This document shows, one piece after another, positions 8,227 to 17,277 of a DNA stretch of 64,000 nt; the stretch's first letter is position 1; every line of letters begins with the position of its first letter. The position numbers and the translations under genes were made by a program. Source of the stretch: Rubrivivax albus (GTDB lineage Bacteria > Pseudomonadota > Gammaproteobacteria > Burkholderiales > Burkholderiaceae_C); NCBI RefSeq assembly GCF_004016515.1, contig NZ_SACT01000008.1, positions 186,001 through 250,000 of the forward strand, written 5' to 3'. The notes below the pieces were generated by a model, which was not told the DNA's origin, did not search any database, and saw nothing but the letters and a program-made list of their open reading frames with translations.

Positions 8227-10785
8227 TCAGAAGTTGTAGCGCAGCGTCATGCTGGCCGAACGGCCGGTCTCCGGACGCAGCTCGACGATGCGCTGACCGT
8301 TGAGCGTGTTCGGCCCGCCCACGCCGCCAGACGAGGCGATCTTGTTGAACAGGTTGCTCACGTTCAGCCCCAGCGTCAGTTCGTCGCTGATCTGCCAGTT
8401 GGCGAAGGCGTTGACGATGGACCGGCCCGCCACCTGCGCGGTGTTGAAGTCGTTGTTCCACACCGAGGTCTGGCCCCAGATCGTGGCGCCGACCGTCACG
8501 GGCCCGATGATGTAGCGGGGCGACAGGGCGAAGATCCACTTCGGCTGCCCGCCCGGCGTCTTGCCGACCGTGCTGTTGCCGGTGGCATCGCCCACCAGGT
8601 CCAGCGACACCTTCTGGTCGGTGTAGACGGCGTTGGCGTTGATGTAGAAGTCGCCGAAGCCGACCGCGGTCTCCAGTTCCAGCCCGTCGGCCTTGAAGCC
8701 CTTGACATTGAGCTTGGGGCCGACCACACGGGTCTGGTCGTAGTCGTATTCCTCGGTCGTGGTGTGGAACAGGGTCGCGAAGACGCTGTAGTTGGCGCCG
8801 CCGGCCTTGCCGCGCAGTTTGATGCCGGCCTCCTTCTGCTCGACCGAGGCCACGGCGTACTGCTCCAGGCCCGCCGTCAGGTTGCCCGTGACGGGGTCGA
8901 CGAAGGGCGAGTACAGCAACCGGTCGGCAATCGCCCGCCCGCCCTTGCTGATGCGCGCGAACACGCTCAGGTCGCGGTTGAAGCGGTAGTTCACGCCCAG
9001 CGAATGCGAGGTGTAGCTGGTCTCGTAGTTGATCGGGCTGCGGTTGATGCTGTCGACCAGTACCACGTTGCGCTCGGCACCGGTGATGCTGCCGTCACCG
9101 TTGACATCCAGGCCGCCGGCCACCGCGCTGCCGCCGGCATAGCTGCCGCGGGCGCGGAAGTTGTCGCGGCGCAGCGCGCCGTCGAAGTCCCAGTTGCCGG
9201 CCTCGAGGTTCAGCGCCAGGTACGGGGCGGTGTTCGAGTAGTGGGCGTCGACATCGCGTGCGCAGCAACCGCCCCACTGGTTGTTGTAGCCCGTCAGGCC
9301 AGCGGTGGTGAGCGCGGCGCCACCGGCATCGAGCACGTCGATCACGGCACCGTTGACGCCGACTTCCATGATGCGTTCGCTGATCTGCCACTGCTGCACG
9401 ATGTCCTGCTTGGACATGTAGAGGCCAGCCTTGGCGTTGAGCTTGTTGCCCGCCAGGTCGAAGTTGCGGCTGATGTTCAGGTCGTTGGCGAAGTGGCCCA
9501 TGTCGGGCGACTGCTGGTTGATCGCCGCGCCCTGCGAGACCAGGCCGGTCTGCAGGTTGGCCGTGGTGACCGCCTGGCCGGCCATCGGGCCGTTGAAGTA
9601 CACCGCCGAGGCACCGCCCAGGTTGCCCAGCATGCCGTCCAGCGAGTTGGCGCTCCAGAACTGGGTCTGGAACGAACTGGAATGCTTGCTGATGCGAAAC
9701 TTGTCCTCGATCGTGAAGCCTCCCACCTCGTTCTTGAACTCCAGGCCGAAGGCCTGCGTCTTCACGGTGATGCCGTTGGAGATGTTGGCCACTCCCTGCC
9801 CACCGGTGAACAGGTCGGCGGTGGGCATGGTCTGGTTGTAGACCGACAGCTGCGATTCGGTGCGGATGTCGAAGTTCGGCAGCGCGCTCATGCTCGAGAC
9901 CGAGCCGCCGCTGCCGCCGGCGATGGCCGGCATGCTGGTGTAGGTGGGCGCGTTCTCGTCCAGCAGCTTGAAGTAGCCACGCACGTAACCCTTGCCGCCG
10001 TTGAAGGTCTTGGTGATGTTGCCCTTGAGCTGGTAGCCGTGCAGGGCGCCGGTGTCGGCCTTGCGCGGGCCTTCGCCGTCGCGGAAGTAGCCACCGATGT
10101 GGAAGCGCAGGTCCGGCGCGAGCTTGCCGCCGTAGCTGGCGTCCACACGCGTCTCGTTGTAGTTCAGGCCGCGCGTCAGGGCGAAGCTGCCGCCCTCCTC
10201 CTCGCCGGTCTTGCTGATGTAGTTGATGACGGCACCGGGCGCCTGCGACGCGAAGGTGGCGGCCGAGCCGCCGCGCAGTGTCTGGATGCTCTCGACCGAG
10301 CTGTCGAAGCGGATGAAGTAGTCGTTGTTGCCGAAGTTCATGTCGCCGAACTCGACGACCGGCAGACCGTCTTCCTGGAACTGCAGGAACTTGGCGCCGC
10401 CAGAGGCGATCGGCAGGCCGCGCACGGCGATGTTGGAGTTGCCACCCGGGCCGGCAGAGCTCTCCGCGCGGATGCCCGGGATCAGCTTGAGCACCTCGGC
10501 CTCGCTGCGGGCACCCAGGTCCTGCACCTGGTCGCCGCCGATGTCGGTGACCGACACCGACGAGCGCATCTTGGACTTCGCGACGCTGGTGGCCGTGATG
10601 ACGATGCGCTCGAGGTTCAGGCCATCGGCCTTCGCCGCTTCTTCCGCGGCCTTGGCGTCCTCGGCCTTCTTGTCCTGGCCGAAGGCCGGCGCGCTCAGCA
10701 GCGCCACCGCGGACGAAGCCGCCATGAGTGCAGCCAGCCGGGTCAGGCGAGGCGCACGGGCGGGGTGAACAAACGTTTTCTTCAT
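8227..10785 (-). CDS. TonB-dependent outer-membrane receptor
   Basis: This 852-aa protein has a long signal peptide (about 1-36, ending SAPAFGQ). A plug domain follows with ITATSVAKSK, VQDLGARSEAEVLKLIPGI and NIAVRGLPI, then a 22-strand barrel ending in the terminal aromatic signature RYNF. The ATG at 10785 is preceded by GAGGAG, whereas the frame extends open to 10962 without a ribosome site; the shorter form also gives a normal signal peptide. It would import a large substrate across the outer membrane using TonB energy. Given the divergent LacI regulator and nearby glycan genes, it is probably an oligosaccharide rather than a siderophore receptor. Confidence 0.93.
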   Translation of the reverse strand: MKKTFVHPARAPRLTRLAALMAASSAVALLSAPAFGQDKKAEDAKAAEEAAKADGLNLERIVITATSVAKSKMRSSVSVTDIGGDQVQDLGARSEAEVLKLIPGIRAESSAGPGGNSNIAVRGLPIASGGAKFLQFQEDGLPVVEFGDMNFGNNDYFIRFDSSVESIQTLRGGSAATFASQAPGAVINYISKTGEEEGGSFALTRGLNYNETRVDASYGGKLAPDLRFHIGGYFRDGEGPRKADTGALHGYQLKGNITKTFNGGKGYVRGYFKLLDENAPTYTSMPAIAGGSGGSVSSMSALPNFDIRTESQLSVYNQTMPTADLFTGGQGVANISNGITVKTQAFGLEFKNEVGGFTIEDKFRISKHSSSFQTQFWSANSLDGMLGNLGGASAVYFNGPMAGQAVTTANLQTGLVSQGAAINQQSPDMGHFANDLNISRNFDLAGNKLNAKAGLYMSKQDIVQQWQISERIMEVGVNGAVIDVLDAGGAALTTAGLTGYNNQWGGCCARDVDAHYSNTAPYLALNLEAGNWDFDGALRRDNFRARGSYAGGSAVAGGLDVNGDGSITGAERNVVLVDSINRSPINYETSYTSHSLGVNYRFNRDLSVFARISKGGRAIADRLLYSPFVDPVTGNLTAGLEQYAVASVEQKEAGIKLRGKAGGANYSVFATLFHTTTEEYDYDQTRVVGPKLNVKGFKADGLELETAVGFGDFYINANAVYTDQKVSLDLVGDATGNSTVGKTPGGQPKWIFALSPRYIIGPVTVGATIWGQTSVWNNDFNTAQVAGRSIVNAFANWQISDELTLGLNVSNLFNKIASSGGVGGPNTLNGQRIVELRPETGRSASMTLRYNF

Positions 10786-10790
10786 GGTGT

Positions 10791-10796
10791 CTCCTC
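10791..10796 (-). promoter_or_regulatory. Ribosome binding site GAGGAG of the TonB receptor
   Basis: On the minus strand GAGGAG stands 5 nt before the ATG at 10785. It decides the start of the receptor gene, because the upstream in-frame extension lacks any comparable site. Confidence 0.75.
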
Positions 10797-10947
10797 GCAG
10801 AGGCTCAGTGGAAATCGGGACGACGACCTGGCATCGAATGCCAGACCCGCGAAAGGCAAGAGTGCTCGTTCGACACGCCAGGTTCAGGCACTGCGGAGTG
10901 ATCCCTGCCACCTTGCCGGGCGTCGGGATGGCAATGTACGGATCCTT

Positions 10948-10982
10948 TGCAAACGATTGCACTAGCGTTTCACCCTAGTGCA
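10948..10982. promoter_or_regulatory. Operator-like inverted repeats between TonB receptor and LacI gene
   Basis: TGCAAACGATTGCA (10948-10961) is an imperfect palindrome (6 of 7 pairs) with the CG-centred look of LacI-family operators. Overlapping its end, TGCACTAG (10958-10965) pairs perfectly with CTAGTGCA (10975-10982) across a 9-bp spacer. Both lie in the 269-bp divergent region between the receptor and the second LacI-family gene. Which repeat is the true operator cannot be decided from sequence. Confidence 0.6.
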
Positions 10983-11054
10983 CCCCGAGTTGGTGCGCCG
11001 GCGCCACAAGCACCGCCGGACGCGGGCTGACGATCGCCAGGCAACGATGGAACA

Positions 11055-12191
11055 ATGGTCCGCGTGAATCGACGCGCGCCCCCCGGCCCCGCCGCCCGGC
11101 CCGACGCCGGGGCGGACGCCCCGGACCCCGGACCAACGACACCCCGCGAGACCGCCGCGGCGCGCGCGCCGGCGGCAAACGCCCTGCCGCGTCCGCAGAT
11201 GGCCGACGTGGCGCGTCTGGCCGGTGTCTCGGTGTCGACGGTCTCGCGCGCGCTGTCCGGCAGCGAACTGGTCAGCCTGGAAACGCGGGACCGCATCCAG
11301 ACCCTGGCGCGTTCGCTGAACTACACGATCAACGTGGGCGCGCAGAACCTGCGCCTGCGTCAGAACCGCACGCTGGCCCTGGTGGTGCCGCTGGACACGG
11401 CGACCCGCCAGCACCTGACCGATCCATTCTTTCTGGCACTCATCGGTGCCATCGCGGACACCCTGACCGAGCGCGGCTACGACGTGCTGCTGTCCCGTGT
11501 GGACGCCGACCGACTGGACCACGCGGCATCGCTGGTGGACACCGGGCGGGCCGCCGGCGTGCTGCTGATCGGCCAGTGGCAGCACCACGACCAGCTGAAC
11601 GCACTGGCGCTGCGTGGGGTGCCCCTGGTGGTGTGGGGCACGCAGATCGCGGGCCAGCACTACTGCACGGTGGGCAGCGACAACGTGGCCGGTGGTCGCC
11701 TGGCCACGCGGCACCTGCTGGACCAGGGCTGCCGGCGCGTGCTGTTCCTGGGCGACCCGGCGATGCCCGAGGTGGCCGCTCGGCGGGAGGGTTATCTGCA
11801 GGCCCTGGCGGCGCAGGAATTGCCGGCGTCACCCTCGCTGCAGCTGGCGGTGCCGTTCGCCGCCGACCTGGCACGCCCCTTGATCGAAGCCCGCCTGGCC
11901 AAGGGCATCGACTTCGACGGCGTGTTCGCCTGCTCCGACCTGATGGCGATGACCACCCTGCATGCCCTGGCCGCGGTCGGACGCCAGGTGCCGGATGACG
12001 TCCCGCTGGTGGGCTACGACGACGTGGAACTGGCGCGCCTGATCCACCCGCCGTTGACCACGGTGCGCCAGTCGCTGGACCAGGCTGGTGGCGCGATGGT
12101 GGACGCGCTGTTGCGCCTCATCGACGGCGAACGCGTGGCCCCGGTGCAGCTGCCCACGGCGCTGGTGGTGCGGGGAACGTCGCGAACCTGA
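11055..12191 (+). CDS. LacI-family transcriptional regulator (TonB receptor locus)
   Basis: The 378-aa product starts with about 47 proline- and alanine-rich residues not seen in classical LacI proteins. The helix-turn-helix follows (MADVARLAGVSVSTVSRALSG, about residues 49-69), then a sugar-binding effector domain with GVFACSDLMAMTTL and VGYDDVELARL. It is divergent from the TonB receptor, with operator-like repeats between them, so it probably represses the receptor and halogenase-like genes until the inducer is present. The internal methionine at residue 49 could be the real start; no convincing ribosome site distinguishes the two. Confidence 0.9.
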   Translation: MVRVNRRAPPGPAARPDAGADAPDPGPTTPRETAAARAPAANALPRPQMADVARLAGVSVSTVSRALSGSELVSLETRDRIQTLARSLNYTINVGAQNLRLRQNRTLALVVPLDTATRQHLTDPFFLALIGAIADTLTERGYDVLLSRVDADRLDHAASLVDTGRAAGVLLIGQWQHHDQLNALALRGVPLVVWGTQIAGQHYCTVGSDNVAGGRLATRHLLDQGCRRVLFLGDPAMPEVAARREGYLQALAAQELPASPSLQLAVPFAADLARPLIEARLAKGIDFDGVFACSDLMAMTTLHALAAVGRQVPDDVPLVGYDDVELARLIHPPLTTVRQSLDQAGGAMVDALLRLIDGERVAPVQLPTALVVRGTSRT

Positions 12192-12213
12192 GTGCGGCCG
12201 CCAGGCGCCGGCG

Positions 12214-13275
12214 TCAGGGAAGACGTTCCAGCGCGTGCTGGTAGCCGGGGTCGTGCATCAGCGCGTCCCACGGCAGCGGCGCGCTGGCCGGCAGCAGGGC
12301 CAGGCGGCGCTGTTCGCTGTCGGGGTCGGGCTGCCAGTGGCCCTTGCCGGCCTCGGCCTCGAGGCCGTCGAGCAGCGCGTCCACGGCCTCGCCGCCGTCC
12401 ACGCTCTGGTTGCACAGCAGCACCAGATCGCAGCCGGCATCCAGCGCCAGCGCTGCGGCCTCGGCATAGGTGAGTTCGCCGCGCCCGGCCACGTGGCGCG
12501 CGCCTTCCATGCTGAGGTCGTCGCTGAACACGGCACCGGTGAAGCCCAGCTGGCCGCGCAGGATGTCCTTGAGCCAGCGCGGCGAGAAGCCTGCGGGGTG
12601 GGCATCCACCTTCGGGTAGACCACGTGCGCCGGCATGACACTGGCCAGCGTGGTCGACAGCCATTCGTAGGGCCGTGCGTCGTCGGCCAGGATGGCCTTG
12701 AGCGAGCGCTTGTCCACCGGCACGGCGGTGTGGCTGTCGGCGGCCACGTAGCCATGACCGGGGAAGTGCTTGCCGCAGTTGGCCATGCCGGCGCGCAGCA
12801 GGCCGTGCATCAGGCTCTTGGCCAGCATCGTGACCACGCGCGGGTCGCGGTGGAAGGCACGGTCGCCGATCACGCCCGAGGGGCCGTGGTCCAGGTCCAG
12901 CACCGGTGTGAAGCTCAGGTCCACGCCACAGGCGCGCAGCTCGGCGCCCAGCACGTAGCCGGCGGCGCTGGCGGAATCGGTGGCCGTCAACGCGTCCTTC
13001 ATCCACAGCGTGCCGAGTTCGCGCATCGGCGGCAGGTGGGTGAAGCCGTCGGTGCGGAAGCGCTGCACGCGGCCGCCCTCGTGGTCGACGCAGATCAGCA
13101 GATCCTCGCGCACCGCCTTGACCTCGGCGCACAGGGTGGTGAGCTGCGCCCGGTCCTGCCAGTTGCGGGCAAAGAGGATCAGGCCACCGGTCAGCGGGTG
13201 GCGCAGGCGGCGGCGGTCGGCGGCGGTGAGCGCCGTGCCGGCGATGTCCAGGATGACGGGCGCGTGTTCACTCAT
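12214..13275 (-). CDS. nagZ: Beta-N-acetylhexosaminidase NagZ
   Basis: This 353-aa cytoplasmic GH3 enzyme removes N-acetylglucosamine from anhydromuropeptides during peptidoglycan recycling. Motifs seen are CVDHEGGRVQRF, the KHFPGHG signature followed by the flexible loop with DSHTAVP that carries the catalytic His/Asp pair, and FSDDLSMEGA. The ATG at 13275 matches the usual compact N-terminus; the open frame upstream lies inside acpS. Its start overlaps the acpS stop by 8 bp. It is the last gene of the lepA operon and converges on the LacI gene with a 22-bp gap. Confidence 0.95.
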   Translation of the reverse strand: MSEHAPVILDIAGTALTAADRRRLRHPLTGGLILFARNWQDRAQLTTLCAEVKAVREDLLICVDHEGGRVQRFRTDGFTHLPPMRELGTLWMKDALTATDSASAAGYVLGAELRACGVDLSFTPVLDLDHGPSGVIGDRAFHRDPRVVTMLAKSLMHGLLRAGMANCGKHFPGHGYVAADSHTAVPVDKRSLKAILADDARPYEWLSTTLASVMPAHVVYPKVDAHPAGFSPRWLKDILRGQLGFTGAVFSDDLSMEGARHVAGRGELTYAEAAALALDAGCDLVLLCNQSVDGGEAVDALLDGLEAEAGKGHWQPDPDSEQRRLALLPASAPLPWDALMHDPGYQHALERLP

Positions 13276-13669
13276 GGGGGGTGCTTTCGACGACGACGAA
13301 GGTCGCCGCGTAGTCGGTTTCGTCGGTGACGGTGACGTGGGCGCGCAGGCCGCGCGCCGTGAACCAGTCGGCGAGCTCGCCATGCAGCCGGATGTAGGGC
13401 TGGCCGCTGGGGTGGTTGAGGATCTCGCAGCGGCGCCAGCTCATGGGCATGCGCATGCCCATCCCGATGGCCTTGGAGAAGGCTTCCTTGGCCGAAAAGC
13501 GCGTGCCCAGGTAGGCGATGCCGCGCACCTCGGCACGCGCGCGGCGGGCATGGAAGACCTGCAGTTCCGAAGGACCCAGCACCTTCTCGGCGAAGCGGTC
13601 GCCGCGTCGTTCCAGCGTGGCATGCAGGCGCCGCAGGTCGCAGATGTCGGTGCCGATGCCGAAGATCAC
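13268..13669 (-). CDS. acpS: Holo-[acyl-carrier-protein] synthase AcpS
   Basis: The 133-aa protein transfers the 4'-phosphopantetheine arm of CoA to the serine of apo-ACP. The N-terminal GIGTDICDLRRL carries the metal-binding aspartate, and FSAKEAFSKAIG carries the second conserved acidic residue. The start is GTG at 13669, overlapping the pdxJ stop (GTGA), so translation is coupled to pdxJ. Its client, acpP, is encoded about 12.5 kb upstream in the same window. Confidence 0.95.
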   Translation of the reverse strand: MIFGIGTDICDLRRLHATLERRGDRFAEKVLGPSELQVFHARRARAEVRGIAYLGTRFSAKEAFSKAIGMGMRMPMSWRRCEILNHPSGQPYIRLHGELADWFTARGLRAHVTVTDETDYAATFVVVESTPHE

Positions 13670-14448
13670 GCCGCGTCCCCGCCAGCGGCATCGCGGATGC
13701 ACTGCAGGTAGCGGCGCACGGTCTCGGCCATGCCCAACTCCAGCGCATCGGCGATCAGGGCGTGGCCGATCGACACCTCCACCACCTCCGGCGCCGCGCG
13801 CAGGAACGCGGTCAGGTTGTCGCGGTTGAGGTCGTGGCCGGCGTTGACCTGCAGGCCGGCCTGCACGGCGGCACGCGCGGCAGCGGCGAACCGCTGCAGC
13901 TGCGCGTCGCGCTGCGGCGTGGCCCAGGCCGCCGCATAAGGCTCGGTGTAGAGCTCGATGCGGTCGGCCCCGACGGCACGTGCCGCGGCCATCGCGCCCG
14001 GCTCGGCGTCCATGAACAGGCTCACGCGCACGCCCAAGGCATGACATTCGTCGATCAGCGGGCGCAGGCGGTCGCCGTCGGCGGCCAGGCCCCAGCCGTG
14101 GTCGGACGTGAACTGGCCTTCGCTGTCGGGCACGAAGGTGGCCTGGTGAGGCTTCACCGCGCGGATGAAGCCCATCAAGTTGTGGAAGGGGTTGCCCTCG
14201 ATGTTGTATTCCGCCTGCGGCCACTGCGCCATCAGTGCGGCGATGTCGTGCACGTCGTGGGCGCGGATGTGGCGCTCGTCGGGCCGCGGATGCACGGTGA
14301 CGCCCTGGGCGCCGGCTTCCAGCGCCACCGTGGCCAGGCGCACCACCGACGGGATGCCCAGGTGGCGCGTGTTGCGCAGCTGCGCAATCTTGTTGACGTT
14401 GACCGACAGCGCGGTGGCCGGGTGGGCAGGGGCGATCAGCGGGTTCAT
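13666..14448 (-). CDS. pdxJ: Pyridoxine 5'-phosphate synthase PdxJ
   Basis: This 260-aa TIM-barrel enzyme condenses 3-amino-2-oxopropyl phosphate with 1-deoxy-D-xylulose 5-phosphate in the last step of the DXP-dependent vitamin B6 pathway. Conserved segments include SVNVNKIAQLRNTR, GVTVHPRPDERHI, YNIEGNP and GHDLNRDNL. It overlaps recO upstream (ATGA at 14445-14448) and acpS downstream. The recO-pdxJ-acpS order is the common proteobacterial arrangement. Confidence 0.96.
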   Translation of the reverse strand: MNPLIAPAHPATALSVNVNKIAQLRNTRHLGIPSVVRLATVALEAGAQGVTVHPRPDERHIRAHDVHDIAALMAQWPQAEYNIEGNPFHNLMGFIRAVKPHQATFVPDSEGQFTSDHGWGLAADGDRLRPLIDECHALGVRVSLFMDAEPGAMAAARAVGADRIELYTEPYAAAWATPQRDAQLQRFAAAARAAVQAGLQVNAGHDLNRDNLTAFLRAAPEVVEVSIGHALIADALELGMAETVRRYLQCIRDAAGGDAA

Positions 14449-15239
14449 CGCAGGGGTTCCGTGGGCATGTCGCCGGGCAGTTCGGACAGGCGCTGCAGTT
14501 CGCGCATCACGCGCCGCGTGCGCAGTTCGCCCGTGCCCAGATGGTACTGAAGCAGGCCGCGCAGCTGGGCCCGCCAGGCCGCCGCCGGGGCCCGGCAGGC
14601 GATCTGCACCGCCGGCAGATCGTCGTGCTGCAGCGCCTGCTGCGCCGCGAGCAGGGCCGCACCGGTCAGGGCGTCGGCACCACCTTCGACCACGCCGGTC
14701 TCGGCATGCAGTGTGTAGCGGCGCTCGGGCAGCAGCGCGGCACGCGTCAGGGTCACGCAGTCCAGCTCCGGTAGCCAGCCGGCGGCCTGCAGCAGGCGCA
14801 GCTCGAAGGCGCGCAGCGCCGCGGCGGCCTCGGCGTCGGTGCCCAGGCCCAGCACCGGCAGCGTGGCGGCATAGGCGTCGAACAGCGCCTCGTGCGGGTC
14901 CTGCCGCGCCAGGCCCTTGAGCAGCAGCTCGTTGGCGTAGAAGCCGCTGAACAGCGCGCCTCCGCCCACCACAGGCGCGCCACCGGCCCATTCTGCCGTG
15001 CGCAGCAGGTGGATCTCCGCCGCCTCGTCGGCCGGCGCCTTGCCCAGCTGGACCCACAGCCGCTGGAACGGCAGCAGCACCGGGCGCAGCTGCGAGTAGG
15101 GCCGCTTGGCGCCTTTGGCCACCACGGCGACGCGGCCACGTTCGCGCGTGAACAGCTCGACGATGAGGCTGGTCTCGCTCCAGTCGTACTGGTGCAGCAC
15201 GAAGGCCTGCAGCGGCGCCGCGGCCGCGCGCCGGCTCAT
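14445..15239 (-). CDS. recO: DNA repair protein RecO
   Basis: The 264-aa product has the N-terminal OB fold (AFVLHQYDWSETSLIVELFTRERG, then VAKGAKRPYSQLRPVLLPF) typical of RecO. RecO helps RecR load RecA onto SSB-coated single-stranded DNA in the RecFOR pathway. The C-terminal zinc-finger cysteines of some RecO proteins are not evident here. Its ATG overlaps the era stop (ATGA). Position between era and pdxJ supports the call. Confidence 0.94.
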   Translation of the reverse strand: MSRRAAAAPLQAFVLHQYDWSETSLIVELFTRERGRVAVVAKGAKRPYSQLRPVLLPFQRLWVQLGKAPADEAAEIHLLRTAEWAGGAPVVGGGALFSGFYANELLLKGLARQDPHEALFDAYAATLPVLGLGTDAEAAAALRAFELRLLQAAGWLPELDCVTLTRAALLPERRYTLHAETGVVEGGADALTGAALLAAQQALQHDDLPAVQIACRAPAAAWRAQLRGLLQYHLGTGELRTRRVMRELQRLSELPGDMPTEPLR

Positions 15240-16186
15240 TCGTAGCCGTAGGCCTTGAGCCTGGCCTCGTCGTCGGCCCAGCCACTGCGCACCTTGACCC
15301 AGAGCTCCAGGAAGACCTTGGCCTGGAGCAGGTTCTCCAGCTCCTGGCGCGCCTCGCTGCCGATGCGCTTGAGCCGCTCGCCGCCTTCGCCGATGACCAT
15401 GCCCTTGTGCGCGTCGCGCTCGACGATGATGTCGGCGCTGATGCGATGCAGCACGCGCGGCGGCTCGCCCTCTTCCTCGTACTTGCCGATGACCACCGTG
15501 CACGCATAGGGCAGTTCGTCGCCGGTGAGGCGGAACAGCTTCTCGCGGATGATCTCGCTGGCCAGGAAGCGGTCGCTGCGGTCGGTGAGCGCGTCCTCCT
15601 CGTAGAACCAGGGCTGCTCCGGCAGGTGGCGCTCGACGATGCCCAGCAGGCGGTCCACGTCGGCCGCCTTGTTGGCCGACATGGGCACGTATTCGGTGAA
15701 GGGGTGCCGGTCCTGCATGCCCTTGAGCCAGGGCAGCAGGTCGGCCCGGCGGCGCACGGCGTCGAGCTTGTTGGCCACCAGGATCACCGGCTTGTCGCGC
15801 AGGCCTTCGCCCTGAAGCAGGCCCAGCACCTTGGCGTCGTCGAGCCCGAAGCGGCCGGCCTCCACCAGGAACAGCACCAGGTCCACGTCGGCCACCGACG
15901 ACAGCACGGTGCGGTTGAGCGTGCGGTTCAGCGCTGTGCGCCCGCGGCCGACGTCACGGGTCTGGAAACCCGGCGTGTCGACGAAGACGAACTGCGCCGC
16001 GCCCCGCGTGCGGATGCCGGTGATGCGGTGGCGCGTGGTCTGCGCCTTGCGCGAGGTGATGCTGATCTTCTGGCCGACCAGCGCGTTGAGCAGCGTGGAC
16101 TTGCCCACGTTGGGCCGGCCGACGATGGCCACGAGGCCGCAGCGCTGCGGCGGCTCGGTGTCTTCGGGCGCTTCGGCGTCGGTCAT
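15236..16186 (-). CDS. era: GTPase Era
   Basis: This 316-aa protein couples GTP hydrolysis to binding of 16S rRNA during 30S maturation. G1 is GRPNVGKST (23-31), G3 is DTPG in FVDTPGFQ, and G4 is NKLD. The C-terminal KH domain contains VIGEGGERLKRIG. A 15-residue acidic N-terminal extension precedes the G domain. It overlaps rnc upstream and recO downstream by 4 bp each; rnc-era coupling is widely conserved and links rRNA processing to assembly. Confidence 0.97.
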   Translation of the reverse strand: MTDAEAPEDTEPPQRCGLVAIVGRPNVGKSTLLNALVGQKISITSRKAQTTRHRITGIRTRGAAQFVFVDTPGFQTRDVGRGRTALNRTLNRTVLSSVADVDLVLFLVEAGRFGLDDAKVLGLLQGEGLRDKPVILVANKLDAVRRRADLLPWLKGMQDRHPFTEYVPMSANKAADVDRLLGIVERHLPEQPWFYEEDALTDRSDRFLASEIIREKLFRLTGDELPYACTVVIGKYEEEGEPPRVLHRISADIIVERDAHKGMVIGEGGERLKRIGSEARQELENLLQAKVFLELWVKVRSGWADDEARLKAYGYE

Positions 16187-16887
16187 GCGCGCAGGGGGCC
16201 GTCGGGCCGGTCGCTGGCCTTCAGCGCCGCCAGCATGCGACGTGCGGCCTGCTGCTCGGCGGCGCGCCGCGAACGGCCCTCGCCACGTTCGGCCAGGCGC
16301 AGCGTGGGCACGGCGCACTCGACCTCGAAGGTCTGCGCGTGGGCCTGGCCCCGGGTGGCCACGATGCGGTACGCGGGCACCGGCACCCGCCGGGCCTGCA
16401 GCCATTCCTGCAGCTCGGTCTTGGGGTCCTTGCCGAAGCTGTCGGCCTCGATGGCCTCGATCTGCTCGCCCAACAGCCGCGTGACGACCGCCTGCGCGGC
16501 CTCGAAGCCGGCGTCGAGGTAGATGGCCCCCAGGATGGCCTCGGCGGCGTCGGCCAGGATGGACGGGCGCAGCGCGCCGCCGCCACGCGCTTCGCCGTCG
16601 GACAGGCGCAGCACTTCGGGCAGCTGCAGGGCCAGCGCCAGCTTGTGCAGGCTGTCCTCGCGCACCAGGTGGGCGCGCACACGGGTCAGGTCGCCTTCGG
16701 CCGAGTCCGCGAACTGCCGGTACAGCAGCGACGACACCGCCAGGCTGAGCACCGCGTCGCCCAGGAACTCCAGGCGTTCGTTGTGCTCGGCACCGAAGCT
16801 GCGGTGCGTCAACGCGCGCTGCAGCAGCGCCGGGTCGTCGAAGACGTGACCCAGGCGCCGCTGCAGGGCCGCCAGCGTGTCGCTCAC
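16183..16887 (-). CDS. rnc: Ribonuclease III
   Basis: The 234-aa enzyme cleaves double-stranded RNA, including the precursor rRNA stems. The RNase III signature NERLEFLGD lies at 36-44, with further metal-ligand residues in the ADAAEAILGAIYLD segment. A C-terminal double-stranded-RNA-binding domain starts near DPKTELQEWLQ. The start codon is GTG at 16887, overlapping the stop of the DUF4845 gene, so it is probably translated by coupling. Confidence 0.97.
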   Translation of the reverse strand: MSDTLAALQRRLGHVFDDPALLQRALTHRSFGAEHNERLEFLGDAVLSLAVSSLLYRQFADSAEGDLTRVRAHLVREDSLHKLALALQLPEVLRLSDGEARGGGALRPSILADAAEAILGAIYLDAGFEAAQAVVTRLLGEQIEAIEADSFGKDPKTELQEWLQARRVPVPAYRIVATRGQAHAQTFEVECAVPTLRLAERGEGRSRRAAEQQAARRMLAALKASDRPDGPLRA

Positions 16888-17264
16888 TGGCCGCTGCGCC
16901 CCTCGTACTTCAGCAGGAGGTAGACCGGGCCGACGATGGGGATCTCCTTCTCGTAGGCGAAGCCGATCACGAGGCGGTCGTTCTCCTTCGTGATCTCCAG
17001 GTCGTTGGAGCCGATCGACGAGATGGAGTACTCGATGGCGCGCTGGCGTTCGAACGCGGCCCTCACCTCCGGCACGGTGGCCGGCGCCTCGGCGGCGATC
17101 TTGTCGACCGCGCGCTTGATCGTGAAGTACTCGTTGACGGTGGGGAAGACGACCACGGCCAGGTAGCCGAAGAAGCCGACGACGATGGCCCAGAACAGCA
17201 GGCCGAACAGGGAGACGCCGCGCTGGTGCCTGCGGTGCGACGTGGACGGTGTCCGTCGAGTCAT
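16884..17264 (-). CDS. DUF4845 single-pass membrane protein
   Basis: This 126-aa protein has a basic N-terminus, one membrane helix (about residues 18-40, SLFGLLFWAIVVGFFGYLAV) and a small periplasmic domain with ITKENDRLVIGFAYEKEIPIVG. Proteins of this family sit between lepB and rnc in many beta- and gammaproteobacteria, and no function is established. The N-terminus recalls a type IV pilin-like leader but lacks a clear processing motif. It lies 13 bp downstream of lepB and overlaps rnc by 4 bp. Confidence 0.85.
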   Translation of the reverse strand: MTRRTPSTSHRRHQRGVSLFGLLFWAIVVGFFGYLAVVVFPTVNEYFTIKRAVDKIAAEAPATVPEVRAAFERQRAIEYSISSIGSNDLEITKENDRLVIGFAYEKEIPIVGPVYLLLKYEGRSGQ

Positions 17265-17277
17265 GCGAGTGTCCCGC

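Noticed and set aside
8191..10965. 924-aa plus-strand frame opposite the TonB receptor
   Set aside because: The minus strand encodes a complete receptor with signal peptide, plug and terminal motif; the plus frame is a composition artefact.
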